Assembly: GCA_964545585.1 (NCBI GenBank)
Contig: CAZJFT010000002.1
Span: 1-56,623 of the forward strand
Source of the DNA: UBA9642 sp964545585
GTDB taxonomy: Archaea > Nanobdellota > Nanobdellia > Woesearchaeales > UBA9642
Direction: 5' to 3'
DNA: 56,623 nt
The notes below the pieces were generated by a model. The model worked only from the letters and a program-made list of their open reading frames with translations. It was not told where the DNA came from and searched no databases. A program made the translations under genes and the position numbers. Within the stretch, counting starts at the first letter, position 1. Each line of letters begins with the position of its first letter. Of this stretch, positions 1 through 8,410 are shown piece after piece.

Positions 1-1448
1 ACCCAATAAATACAATAGCAATGACAGGTGCAGGAATAATTCTAATAACAAACATAGCAAAAGGACAAGAAAGACTAGAAGGACACATAACAGATCCGTT
101 ATCACAACAGGGACTAGCAAATAAAAAAATAACACTATACACGTGGCAAAACGAAGAAATAACAGACTCAATAAAAACATGGACAGACATAAACGGACAC
201 TATTTATTCGATAATATAACAGAGGTAGAAGATGAACAATCAACAAACAACAAAGCAATAATACAATACTACGGCAACAAAATATTCACAAACAACTTCA
301 ACGAAAAAACACTAAAGATATACAACGAAATAGGACAAGAAGTAAAGAACATAAAAACAAACAATCCAGAATTAGACATAAACCTAGAAGGACTAGCAAC
401 AGGAAAATACCTAACAGTAGTAGAAATGGACAAAAAACTATATCCAAACATGATAATAAACAATGCAGGAAAAATAATAGGATACAAAAAACTAGAAGAC
501 CACTTGATTGAAGAAAACAAAAGACTAAACAAAATAACAGAAGTCACAGGAACAATAAAAGTAGTAGATTCAACAAATACACATCACTCATATTTTATGA
601 ACATTGGAACGTGGTCTGGTTCAAGAACATTCAACCTAACACTACCACCAGTAATACAATTACAGACACCATTCATAGATCCAGAAGTACCATACCCCAT
701 AGACAACCTGATGGACTTATGGAAATACATGGCAAGAATACAAGGACCAGAACATTACGCACTACACGTAAAAACACGATGGCCAATGGGAATATTTACA
801 GATACAACAAACACGCCACAATCATGGAAACAATACATAAACAATGCAGTAAACACAATAAGAGACTCACTAGGAATAACACCAGACAGCATACTAACAA
901 TAAAAGACCAGTATACGGATCCATCCTCAGGACAAAACTTCAGCGCAGTAAACATATTCTATATGGACAGTACAGAATTCAAAAACCGTTGGGGATACAA
1001 CGCATTCTCAGCAGCATCATTTTACTTCGACGTGGCAACAGAATCATTAACAGGATACGAAATATATCTAAACACAGATAAGATAACAACTTCTATAGAC
1101 GCGCAAAAATACTTATTAAAAGAAATACAAAGATATATAACACAAACATCACATCCAATAAATAATCAAAACTACTTAGGATACACCAATCCAGTAACAG
1201 GACCCGGACCAAAAACAACATACAATGAAGATGAAAGAACACAAATAAGAATGATAAGAAACTTTACACCACACGTATGGCTAAACAGATTCTTCAACCC
1301 AGGACAAGTATACAAGCCAGAAGCGCCAAACGGATACGAAAGAAAAGGACACCTACTAGTACCAAAAGAACAAATAATAAACATAGACGACACAATGTAC
1401 AAGCAAATGACAAAACAATTGGAAGAAAAAGAATTAAGATTCAAATAA
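1..1448 (+). CDS. Secreted multidomain protein, 5' end cut by window edge
   Basis: The reading frame is open to the window's first base; the first ATG is at 21 but a hydrophobic stretch (TIAMTGAGIILITNIA) spans it, so it is probably a signal peptide or anchor whose true start lies outside. Residues counted from ATG 21: about 17-90 look like a carboxypeptidase-regulatory/CNA-type beta-sandwich. About 95-150 (KIYNEIGQEV, then LEGLATGKYLTVVE) resemble the C-terminal sorting domain of Bacteroidetes type IX secretion, here placed internally. The C-terminal part (about 215-430) has an order of motifs reminiscent of matrixin-like zincins, but the HExxH position reads KEIQRY, so it would be catalytically dead. 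Codons are strongly A-ending (ACA, ATA, GGA, CTA), unlike dnaK or gltX in the window, which hints at transfer. Function unknown; assignment by eye only. Confidence 0.7.
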   Translation, partial: PINTIAMTGAGIILITNIAKGQERLEGHITDPLSQQGLANKKITLYTWQNEEITDSIKTWTDINGHYLFDNITEVEDEQSTNNKAIIQYYGNKIFTNNFNEKTLKIYNEIGQEVKNIKTNNPELDINLEGLATGKYLTVVEMDKKLYPNMIINNAGKIIGYKKLEDHLIEENKRLNKITEVTGTIKVVDSTNTHHSYFMNIGTWSGSRTFNLTLPPVIQLQTPFIDPEVPYPIDNLMDLWKYMARIQGPEHYALHVKTRWPMGIFTDTTNTPQSWKQYINNAVNTIRDSLGITPDSILTIKDQYTDPSSGQNFSAVNIFYMDSTEFKNRWGYNAFSAASFYFDVATESLTGYEIYLNTDKITTSIDAQKYLLKEIQRYITQTSHPINNQNYLGYTNPVTGPGPKTTYNEDERTQIRMIRNFTPHVWLNRFFNPGQVYKPEAPNGYERKGHLLVPKEQIINIDDTMYKQMTKQLEEKELRFK

Positions 1449-1491
1449 CAAAAATCGTAGATTTTTGGAATTGAAAATTCTTAATTTTCAA
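1449..1491 (+). repeat. Double-hairpin 3' element, copy 1
   Basis: It begins at the base after the TAA of the upstream gene. It is two perfect stem-loops separated by GAA: CAAAAAT-5 nt-ATTTTTG, then TTGAAAATT-3 nt-AATTTTCAA. A second copy of the same 43-nt length follows dnaK on the other strand and differs only inside the two loops. It probably serves as a bidirectional terminator or 3' processing signal between this gene and convergent dnaJ. Confidence 0.75.
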
Positions 1492-1496
1492 ATAAT

Positions 1497-2585
1497 CTAT
1501 TTGAATAATTTCTCAAAGATGTTCTTTGGTTTCTTCTCGATGGAAGAAAACTCATGTATCAATTCTTCTTGTTTTTTAGAAAGCTTTTCTGGAATGTGTA
1601 CTTTGACGCGGACTAATTGATCGCCTGATCCCGGATGGTTGAGATGCTTCACGCCTTTCCCGCGTAATCGCAATATTGTCTCTGGCTGTGTACCTCGAGG
1701 AATCTTCAAGTCGACTTTTCCATCTAAAGTGGGTACTTCTATAGTATCTCCAAGTATTGCTTGCCCTATTGTTATTGGAACTTCTAATATTATGTCATCA
1801 TCTTCTCTTGCAAAGAATTCGTGTGATTCTACAGATATCACCACGTATAGATCTCCTGATTCCCCGTTCTTCACTGCTTCGCCTTCGCCTTTCAATCGCA
1901 ATTGCGCCCCAGTATCCACGCCTGCAGGTATTGCAACTTCTAATTTCTTCTTCTTGTGCAACACTCCCTCGCCGTCGCATTCTGAGCAGACGTTCTTTAT
2001 TATCTCTCCCCTGCCTGAGCATTTCTTGCATGTGACTGTTGATTGGAATATTCCGAATGGTGTCCTCTGTGTTACTTTCTTCACTCCTCGACCAGTGCAT
2101 TCATTGCATGTCTCGAAGTCGTCTCCTCCGCGGCCTTTGCATGAGGGGCATGTCTCTGGCTTCTCTAATTTTATCTCTTTCTTGACGCCTGTCGCTGCTT
2201 CATTGAGTGTTATCTCTATGTCATATCGCATGTCTCTCCCGCGGCCTCGCCTTGTCCTTCCGGATTGTCCTCCGCCGAAGAACATCTCGAACAGGTCTCC
2301 AAAATCCATATCTTCAAAATCGAATCCTGAGAAGTCCCTTGAGAAGTTCTGATGGTACCTCCTCTCGAAGTCTGAACCGAATTGATCGTACTGTCTCCTT
2401 TTAGAATCATCTCCAAGGACTGATGCCGCCTCGTTTATCTCCTTGAATTTTTCCGCTGCATTAGAATCCTTATTCACGTCAGGATGATACTGCTTTGCTA
2501 ATCTCTTATAAGCTGACTTGATCTCTTCCTTAGAAGCATTCTTCTCCACACCTAATATTTTATAGTAGTCTTTGTTGTCAGCCAT
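1497..2585 (-). CDS. dnaJ: Chaperone protein DnaJ (Hsp40)
   Basis: Co-chaperone that stimulates the DnaK ATPase and delivers unfolded clients. The 362 residues show the full type I layout: J domain (1-70) with HPD at 34-36, a Gly/Phe-rich stretch (DFGDLFEMFFGGG), four zinc-binding CxxCxGxG repeats (CPSCKGRG, CNECTGRG, CKKCSGRG, CSECDGEG) around residues 145-210, and the C-terminal substrate-binding region. It is the last gene of the grpE-dnaK-dnaJ cluster but is separated from dnaK by 95 nt holding a hairpin element and an AT-rich putative promoter, so it may also be transcribed alone. Length is normal for the family. Archaeal DnaJ/DnaK/GrpE sets are generally considered acquired from bacteria. 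Confidence 0.97.
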   Translation of the reverse strand: MADNKDYYKILGVEKNASKEEIKSAYKRLAKQYHPDVNKDSNAAEKFKEINEAASVLGDDSKRRQYDQFGSDFERRYHQNFSRDFSGFDFEDMDFGDLFEMFFGGGQSGRTRRGRGRDMRYDIEITLNEAATGVKKEIKLEKPETCPSCKGRGGDDFETCNECTGRGVKKVTQRTPFGIFQSTVTCKKCSGRGEIIKNVCSECDGEGVLHKKKKLEVAIPAGVDTGAQLRLKGEGEAVKNGESGDLYVVISVESHEFFAREDDDIILEVPITIGQAILGDTIEVPTLDGKVDLKIPRGTQPETILRLRGKGVKHLNHPGSGDQLVRVKVHIPEKLSKKQEELIHEFSSIEKKPKNIFEKLFK

Positions 2586-2637
2586 ATGAATCCTGAATTA
2601 TATATCATATTAAAAATTTAATTAAAAAAAATTATTA

Positions 2638-2680
2638 TTGAAAATTATTAATTTTCAATTCCAAAAATTTTTAATTTTTG
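2638..2680 (-). repeat. Double-hairpin 3' element, copy 2
   Basis: It immediately follows the dnaK TAA on the minus strand. It has the same 43-nt architecture as 1449-1491: identical stems (CAAAAAT/ATTTTTG and TTGAAAATT/AATTTTCAA) and an identical GAA spacer. Only loop bases differ (TAAAA versus CGTAG, AAT versus CTT). Probable transcript-end hairpins between dnaK and dnaJ. Confidence 0.75.
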
Positions 2681-4540
2681 TTATTTCTTTTTCTTCTTTG
2701 GAGCATCTTCTTTCTCTGTGTATTCTGCATCGACGACATTGTCATCCTTCGGAGCCTCAGTGTTTTCAGGTTGAGGATTCTCTGCCTGTGCTTTTGAGAC
2801 TTTCTCATATAGCTCGATGCTTAATTCCTGCACTTTCTTGTTTATGTGCTCCATCTTTGATTTTATCTCGGGCACATTTTTCTCTTCGAGCAATTTCTTC
2901 AAACCTTCAATCTCTGTCTTAACGCTTTCAATCTTTGAATGATCGACTTTACCTTTCATGTCCTCGAACAATCTCTCTGATGTATACACTAATGCATCTG
3001 CCTGATTGATGACTTCTATCTCTTCTTTCTTCTTCTTGTCCTCTTCTGCATGCACCTCTGCTTCCTTCTTCATCCGCTCTATCTCTTCATCCGAAAGTTT
3101 TTGTGAAGCAGTTATTCTTATCGATTGTTCCTTTCCTGTCCCCAGGTCTTTTGCAGCCACATGGACTATTCCATTAGCGTCTATATCGAATGATACTTCG
3201 ATCTGCGGTATCCCACGAGGTGCAGGAGGTATTCCAATCAAATCGAATCTTCCAAGGCTCTTATTGTCAAATGCCATAGGCCTCTCTCCCTGCAATACAT
3301 GGATTGTGACTGCATTCTGTCCGTCTGCTGCAGTGCTGAATATCTGAGATTTCTTAGTCGGGATTGTAGTATTCCTGTCTATGAGTTTCGTGAATACTCC
3401 TCCAAGAGTTTCAATACCAAGACTTAATGGTGTAACGTCAAGCAACAATACATCTTTGACTTCTCCTGCAAGGACTCCGCCTTGTATCGCTGCGCCTAAT
3501 GCGACGCATTCCATCGGATCGACTCCTCTCTCAACCTTCTTCCCTGTCACTTCCTCGACGAATTTCTGGACTATAGGCATCCTTGTCGGGCCGCCTACCA
3601 ATATTATCTTCTCTATGTCTTTCGCCGATATTTTTGCATCAGAAAGTGCCTGCTCGACTGGATGCTTGCACCTCTTTATTATCGGCTCAATTATCTGCTC
3701 AAGCTTTGCCCTTGTCAATTTCATGTTGAAATGTTTCGGTCCATCTTGATTTGCTGTGATGTATGGCAAGTTTATATCTGTGTCCATGACTGTTGATAAT
3801 TCTATCTTCGCCTTCTCTGCAGCCTCTATCAGTCTCTGCATCGCCACCTTATCTTTTGTCAGGTCTACTCCTTCTGTCTTCTTGAATTCCTTAACAAGAT
3901 GATCGACCAATGCATTGTCCATATCTGTTCCGCCTAATTGCGTGTCTCCGCTTGTAGACTTGACTTCGAATACTCCTTCCTCGAATTCCATTATCGTGAC
4001 ATCAAGCGTTCCACCACCTAAGTCGAAGACCAATACTTTATGTGCATGTGTCTTATCAAGTCCATATGATAATGCTGCGGCTGTCGGCTCATTTATTATC
4101 CTTACCACTTCAAGGCCCGCTATTGTCCCCGCATCTTTTGTTGCCTGTCTCTGATTGTCATCGAAATATGCAGGCACCGTTATGACTGCTTTTTCTACTT
4201 TCTCTCCTAAGAATGCTTCTGCATCCCTTTTTATCTTCTGCAATATGTATGCAGATATCTGTTGTGGAGTATGCTCTTTTCCAGATATCTTATACTTGTG
4301 GCTCGTTCCCATCTTCCTCTTCGCCGCAGTTATTGTCGCTTCTGGATTGCTCACTGCCTGCCTCCTTGCAGGTTCCCCGACGAGCAATTCTCCTTGCTTC
4401 GTGAATGCCACAACACTAGGGAATGCTTTCCCATACATCGTCATCCCCTCTGCTGAAGGGATTATCTTAGGTTTTCCACCTTCCAATACAGCTGCTGCGC
4501 TGTTTGATGTTCCTAAGTCAATACCAATAATTTTACTCAT
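2681..4540 (-). CDS. dnaK: Molecular chaperone DnaK (Hsp70)
   Basis: ATP-dependent chaperone of 619 residues. The nucleotide-binding domain opens with GIDLGTSNS and contains VPAYFDDNQRQATKDAG. The interdomain linker VLLLDVTPLSLGIETLGG is followed by the beta-sandwich and a helical lid. The C-terminus carries a bacterial-type acidic motif (DDNVVDAEY) followed by an extra Lys-rich tail. The ATG is preceded by GGAGG at 8 nt. It lies downstream of grpE and two small genes, all on the minus strand, consistent with a heat-shock operon. Confidence 0.98.
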   Translation of the reverse strand: MSKIIGIDLGTSNSAAAVLEGGKPKIIPSAEGMTMYGKAFPSVVAFTKQGELLVGEPARRQAVSNPEATITAAKRKMGTSHKYKISGKEHTPQQISAYILQKIKRDAEAFLGEKVEKAVITVPAYFDDNQRQATKDAGTIAGLEVVRIINEPTAAALSYGLDKTHAHKVLVFDLGGGTLDVTIMEFEEGVFEVKSTSGDTQLGGTDMDNALVDHLVKEFKKTEGVDLTKDKVAMQRLIEAAEKAKIELSTVMDTDINLPYITANQDGPKHFNMKLTRAKLEQIIEPIIKRCKHPVEQALSDAKISAKDIEKIILVGGPTRMPIVQKFVEEVTGKKVERGVDPMECVALGAAIQGGVLAGEVKDVLLLDVTPLSLGIETLGGVFTKLIDRNTTIPTKKSQIFSTAADGQNAVTIHVLQGERPMAFDNKSLGRFDLIGIPPAPRGIPQIEVSFDIDANGIVHVAAKDLGTGKEQSIRITASQKLSDEEIERMKKEAEVHAEEDKKKKEEIEVINQADALVYTSERLFEDMKGKVDHSKIESVKTEIEGLKKLLEEKNVPEIKSKMEHINKKVQELSIELYEKVSKAQAENPQPENTEAPKDDNVVDAEYTEKEDAPKKKKK

Positions 4541-4590
4541 TTTAATCTTCCTCCTAAATTCTAAGTGTTCTTTTAATTTATTTTTTTATT

Positions 4591-4962
4591 CTAACCAAAA
4601 TATGATGGCACGTCATGGCTTATTGCGTCCTGTTTCTTTGTCAGTTTCTGCAATTCCTGTTCTGCCTTCCTTATCGGCGCTGGCAGTTCTATATTGCCAT
4701 ATTCCAATTCGTATCGTGATATAGCATCGTTCAATACTTTCGCGAATTGCTTTATCTGGAATGGTTCTATCAATATCACGTTATGTTTCATGACGAACGT
4801 CTTGCTTCCATCCTGATTTCGCATGTCCACTCGCGGGCTTATGTTCTTGAAATCGAACGCGAATTGTGCAGGACCAAATGTTATGCTCATCTCATTCGCG
4901 AAGAATGAATCTCCATCGTTTATCGCAAAATTCAGTTTATTCATTGTTTCCTCTTCAGCCAT
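4591..4962 (-). CDS. DUF3467-family protein between grpE and dnaK
   Basis: This 123-residue protein fits the DUF3467 pattern: an early ITFGPAQFAFDF strand, a central HNVILIEPFQIKQFAKVL segment and an aromatic/Glu helix (AISRYELEYGNIE). The family's function is unknown. The start is supported by AGGAGG about 6 nt before the ATG. It sits 12 nt after a 96-aa gene and about 50 nt before dnaK, so it is probably co-transcribed with the chaperones. That position suggests a role in proteostasis, but this is inference from context only. Confidence 0.75.
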   Translation of the reverse strand: MAEEETMNKLNFAINDGDSFFANEMSITFGPAQFAFDFKNISPRVDMRNQDGSKTFVMKHNVILIEPFQIKQFAKVLNDAISRYELEYGNIELPAPIRKAEQELQKLTKKQDAISHDVPSYFG

Positions 4963-4974
4963 TTTTATCCTCCT

Positions 4975-5265
4975 TCATCCTCCCTGGGCTAATTTCCTTA
5001 GTTCTTCTACTCTTTCATGTGTCAGCACTTTCTTCGAGCCTGACTCTATATGTACTGCCTCTAAAAACTTTATCAGCTTGTTTATGTTGAAATTATCTCT
5101 TTCCTCTATGCTTCCTAACGCTTCATAAAGGTTGAAATCTGTAGTTGTTATGTTCACTTCCGTGCCTCTGCACATTATGAGTGTGTCTATCTGTTCTGAC
5201 TTGTTAAGGAAGTATTTGAGTATGGCCTCTGATGTAAGGTAGAATGTTTGTTTTGCATCAGTCAT
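4975..5265 (-). CDS. Conserved hypothetical protein in the chaperone operon
   Basis: A protein of 96 residues beginning MTDAKQTFYL. An ATG 18 nt further upstream is possible, but GAGGAGG lies about 6 nt before this ATG, which decides the start. The start overlaps the end of grpE by 8 nt, implying translational coupling. No domain is recognised; predicted secondary structure is mixed alpha/beta with a final Lys/Glu-rich helix (HERVEELRKLAQGG). It is soluble, with no signal peptide or membrane segment. It may partner with the following DUF3467 protein; function is unknown. Confidence 0.75.
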   Translation of the reverse strand: MTDAKQTFYLTSEAILKYFLNKSEQIDTLIMCRGTEVNITTTDFNLYEALGSIEERDNFNINKLIKFLEAVHIESGSKKVLTHERVEELRKLAQGG

Positions 5266-5806
5266 TTTTTTCCTCCTCGACACCTTCCTGTTTATGTCTT
5301 GTTATCATCACTTTTGAATGCCTTAACACCATCTCGTTCAGCATGTATCCTTTCTGGAATTCCTGCAATATAATATCCTCTTCTCCATCTGTCTCTTTCA
5401 CGAGCAACACTTCATGCTTGTATGGATCGAATCTTTTCTCTTTTGTGTCTATCATTCGCAGGCCTTGCTCTTTGAGTATGCCGAACAGCTGCGCATATAT
5501 CATCTCCAGTCCTTTCTTGAACTTGTTCATCTCTTCGCTTTCGCCATTACTGTTCTTTATCGCTAACTCAAAGCTATCAAGCACCGGGAGCAGATTTTTT
5601 ATCAATCCTGCATTCGCATTCTTTATCAGTTGTATGTTCTCTTTCTCCTGCCTTTTCTTGTAGTTCTCGAATTCTGCCTGCAATCTTTTTAATGTGTCTG
5701 TCAATTCATCAAATTGGGCTTGCGTTATGCATTGATTATTAGGTTCTTCAATAGTATCTATTTGCTGCTTTTCTTGTTCCTTAGACATTTCCTGTTTTTT
5801 TTTCAT
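5258..5806 (-). CDS. grpE: Nucleotide exchange factor GrpE
   Basis: It promotes ADP release from DnaK. The order of features is typical: a long N-terminal coiled coil (DELTDTLKRLQAEFENYKKR, then ANAGLIKNLLPVLDSFELAI) and a C-terminal beta domain (RFDPYKHEVL, ILQEFQKGYMLNEMVLRHSKV). Of several in-frame ATGs I chose the one at 5806 because GGGTG lies 5 nt upstream; starts at 5824, 5818 or 5788 are possible. It is the first gene of the cluster, with a TATA-like sequence about 60 nt upstream. Confidence 0.93.
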   Translation of the reverse strand: MKKKQEMSKEQEKQQIDTIEEPNNQCITQAQFDELTDTLKRLQAEFENYKKRQEKENIQLIKNANAGLIKNLLPVLDSFELAIKNSNGESEEMNKFKKGLEMIYAQLFGILKEQGLRMIDTKEKRFDPYKHEVLLVKETDGEEDIILQEFQKGYMLNEMVLRHSKVMITRHKQEGVEEEKND

Positions 5807-5863
5807 CAAAACACCCATGCTCATAGTTGATTTAAGTTCAACAATTAAGGGATAACATCAACT

Positions 5864-5874
5864 AATATTTAAAG
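5864..5874 (-). promoter_or_regulatory. Putative TATA box of the grpE operon
   Basis: On the minus strand the sequence reads CTTTAAATATT, an archaeal TATA-like element about 60 nt before the grpE ATG, leaving a leader of roughly 35 nt. The rest of 5825-6009 is A/T-rich with nothing else recognisable. Confidence 0.45.
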
Positions 5875-6009
5875 TTTATGAAAATTAAAATAATTATTTA
5901 CAATATAGAAAATAAATATATACATTATAAAAATAATAACATCAACATTGATTAAAAGAATAACAAAAAAAAAGAAAAATAAATTATCTATCTAGAATCG
6001 TGAAGTTTC

Positions 6010-6171
6010 TTAGAATCTCTTGTGTTTCTGATAGCATTCTCTGCAATAAACTGGCTTACCTTCTGTTGGCTTGAAAGGGACTTCTGTCTCTTTGCCACAA
6101 TCTGAGCAAGTTGCTTTATGCATTTCTCTTGGACCAAAGTTCCTAGGTCCTGACCTAAAATTTCTTTCCAT
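6010..6171 (-). CDS. Small CxxC-CxxC zinc-ribbon protein
   Basis: This 53-residue protein (MERNFRSG...) has two zinc knuckles, CSDCG and CREC, separated by a basic/Pro stretch (KETEVPFKPTEGKPVY). It is a widespread short archaeal/bacterial zinc-ribbon type of unknown role, possibly RNA binding given the Arg/Gly/Asn-rich N-terminus (RNFRSGPRNFGPR). An ATG at 6276 would add 35 residues, but GGAGG 6 nt before 6171 fixes the start. The upstream region holds two TATA-like motifs (about 6236-6246 and 6291-6300), so the leader could be up to about 100 nt. Confidence 0.8.
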   Translation of the reverse strand: MERNFRSGPRNFGPREMHKATCSDCGKETEVPFKPTEGKPVYCRECYQKHKRF

Positions 6172-6310
6172 TTTTTCCTCCGCGAGGTTTACGAGAAGTA
6201 GATATCCGTTATATTCGATTTTGGTCTCGTATTCGTTATATATACTTGGGTTCGTAAAAACCCCTTCGTTAAGCACAAGAAAAGATAATCAGTATATAAA
6301 AGTGACGGTT

Positions 6311-7066
6311 TTACACCCACTGCTTCAATGCTTCTTCTTCGATGAAGTGGAGTTTGCCAGGGATTATCATGCAATGCAATGGCTTCCCGAAATCATGCTT
6401 GAGAAGGTCTTTTGCTTTGCCATACTTGATGTGAAAGTCTCCGCCTATCCTTGCACATCCTACGACCATTGTGTTCTCATCAAACACCCCATCTCCTCGT
6501 GCAGCATTTATCTCAAGAAGATATTGTATTCCTAGATTTACTGTCACGAATCTTTGCTCTACAGGACGCAGATCCAATAGAACCAAAGTATGCAATCCCA
6601 TCTCCTTGTTCAGTTTAAGCACGTCATAATATGTTTCAGGCTTGAACCCCTTCTCAGGGAATGGTATTGACGTGGTCTTCCCGAACTTATACAATTCAAG
6701 TCCTACAACACCTATTGCGTTCATTATTGACGCGTTATGTATGAATTCACATCGTATCCCTTGTGACTTTGCACGCAACATCATGTCAGTATGTGTTGTC
6801 GCTCCAAAAATATCCCCTATGACTAGGAATGCGACATCATCTTCTTTTGCATCTACTATTATATCGTTCGCTCTTCTCTCAACCATTGCCCTGTCTGCAA
6901 GAATTATCTTCTTGCCATAGAATTCTTCTAATGTAGACAACGACACGTGAAGTATTGAAGTATAACTCTCGATATAGACGTGCTTGCATCTCTTCACAGC
7001 CTCTAACCCTTTGACTGTGATATCCTTCTCGTCATTAAGTCCAATGCCAATAAAGTATAATGTCAT
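6311..7066 (-). CDS. dphB: Diphthine synthase (DphB/Dph5)
   Basis: An S-adenosylmethionine-dependent methyltransferase that trimethylates the modified histidine of elongation factor 2 in diphthamide synthesis, found in archaea and eukaryotes. The protein has 251 residues, the usual length. It begins MTLYFIGIGLNDEKDIT and carries family segments such as VAFLVIGDIFGATTHTDMML and ASIMNAIGVVGLELYKFGKT. A TTTATAAA box at about 7090-7097, centred near 27 nt upstream of the ATG, indicates a leaderless message. Confidence 0.95.
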   Translation of the reverse strand: MTLYFIGIGLNDEKDITVKGLEAVKRCKHVYIESYTSILHVSLSTLEEFYGKKIILADRAMVERRANDIIVDAKEDDVAFLVIGDIFGATTHTDMMLRAKSQGIRCEFIHNASIMNAIGVVGLELYKFGKTTSIPFPEKGFKPETYYDVLKLNKEMGLHTLVLLDLRPVEQRFVTVNLGIQYLLEINAARGDGVFDENTMVVGCARIGGDFHIKYGKAKDLLKHDFGKPLHCMIIPGKLHFIEEEALKQWV

Positions 7067-7119
7067 TGTTAAAGGAATAAATGTTGGTTTATAAAGTTAA
7101 TAGAAAAATATAGTAAGAA

Positions 7120-8007
7120 TCAGTTCTTCATCGTTCTCTGCAATATCAAGAGGTCTTCTGTGGTTAATTTCTTTCCTGTTTTTAATTTCTCTTTGACCTC
7201 TTCATCCTTATGTTTAAGGATTTCCTGGTTTGCCTTATCGACGTCTTCTTTCAATTGTACATTGTTCTCATGCAATGTCTTCCTCAACTCATCAATCTTT
7301 GCATTCCTCTTGTCGAGCTCTTCAGTTATGCCATGCATCTCTCCCTTTATTGCACCTATCTTCTCTTCAAATTCATTCTCTTTCTTCTTCAGCTCATCAA
7401 TCTCTTTGCTTGACTCTATCAATTCAACATGATGCTTCTGGCTCTCCTTTGCAGAGACTTGAACTATCTTTTTCGTCATGTCAAGTTGCGCCCTCAAATC
7501 TCTTATCTCCCTGAACTTGTCATCAAGCTTCCTGTTCAAGTCATTTATGGATTTTGAGCTTTCATACTGCTTCTTCATTTTCGAGAGCACTTTCATCAAT
7601 TCCTTCTCCTTCTCAAAACTCAAGCCCTCTGTCTCTATCTTGAACTCTAATGCTTTTATGTTGCGCTTTAGCATCATTGGATCGCTAACGCCAAGCTTTT
7701 CAAGCATCTTCTTCTTCTCGTCCTTCAGCTTAGTTATCTCTGCATCTAGAACATTGACCCTTGACTCCATCTCTTCCTTCGTCAATTTGGTGTTCTTTAC
7801 AACCCCAGTCAATGAATCACGCTTATGCTTGTTGTCCTGTGCATTCCTTATCCTAGAATAAATGTCAGAGCCTATCTTTCTTTTCTCCCTGAACAAGTCT
7901 TCCTTCTTCCTATCAAGAGCATTAAGTTTTACTCTCAAGTCCTTTACTTCAGACTTCAAAGAATTCATCTCATTCATCAAGTTCTTTATCTCTGATTCAC
8001 TCAACAT
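7120..8007 (-). CDS. Long coiled-coil protein
   Basis: A protein of 295 residues, almost entirely heptad-rich Lys/Glu helices from start (MLSESEIKNLMNEMNSLKSE) to end, without signal peptide, membrane segment or enzymatic motif. Archaeal coiled-coil proteins of this kind occur next to ribosomal genes and are sometimes annotated as SMC-like or phosphoserine-phosphatase-associated. It lies 44 nt after the L12 gene on the same strand, so it may be co-expressed with the ribosomal operon. Function unknown. Confidence 0.8.
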   Translation of the reverse strand: MLSESEIKNLMNEMNSLKSEVKDLRVKLNALDRKKEDLFREKRKIGSDIYSRIRNAQDNKHKRDSLTGVVKNTKLTKEEMESRVNVLDAEITKLKDEKKKMLEKLGVSDPMMLKRNIKALEFKIETEGLSFEKEKELMKVLSKMKKQYESSKSINDLNRKLDDKFREIRDLRAQLDMTKKIVQVSAKESQKHHVELIESSKEIDELKKKENEFEEKIGAIKGEMHGITEELDKRNAKIDELRKTLHENNVQLKEDVDKANQEILKHKDEEVKEKLKTGKKLTTEDLLILQRTMKN

Positions 8008-8051
8008 TCTTTAGCCTCTATACAAAAATATGTAAAAAAGTTTAAAAAAAT

Positions 8052-8360
8052 TTATCCGAACAAAGCGCTCAGGCCTGCTGCTGACTGCTCTTCAGCCTGC
8101 TTCTCTTCTTTCTTGTCTTCCTTCTTTGCTTCTGCCTTATGCTCTGCATGCGCTGCTGGTGCTGCTGCTACTGGTCCTGCCATGACTGCCGCATTCTTGA
8201 TTGCCTCGTCTATATTGACGCCTTCCAATGCTGCAACCAATGCCTTGACTCTTCCATCATCTGCCTTCACGCCTGCTGCCTCTAAGACTTTCTTCACTGA
8301 AGCCTCGTCTACCTTGTGGCCTGCCTTGTGCAATAACATTGCCGCATATACGTATTCCAT
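8052..8360 (-). CDS. rpl12: Ribosomal protein P1 (archaeal L12)
   Basis: Acidic stalk protein that recruits translation factors. The 102 residues start MEYVYAAMLLHKAG, the standard archaeal P1 opening. An Ala-rich hinge and a Lys/Glu-rich linker follow, ending AAGLSALFG, the factor-binding tail. GGAGGG precedes the ATG. It follows L10 by 50 nt, giving the order L1-L10-L12. Confidence 0.97.
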   Translation of the reverse strand: MEYVYAAMLLHKAGHKVDEASVKKVLEAAGVKADDGRVKALVAALEGVNIDEAIKNAAVMAGPVAAAPAAHAEHKAEAKKEDKKEEKQAEEQSAAGLSALFG

Positions 8361-8410
8361 TTTTACCCTCCTTAAAACATAATATTGTTTATTTCTTCTT
8401 TATATTTTTA

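Noticed and set aside
1639..2352. 237-aa plus-strand frame inside dnaJ
   Set aside because: Antisense of the Gly/Cys-rich zinc domain; composition and lack of signals mark it as a shadow.
4155..4724. 189-aa plus-strand frame across the dnaK start
   Set aside because: Antisense of conserved dnaK and of the DUF3467 gene end; no start signal.
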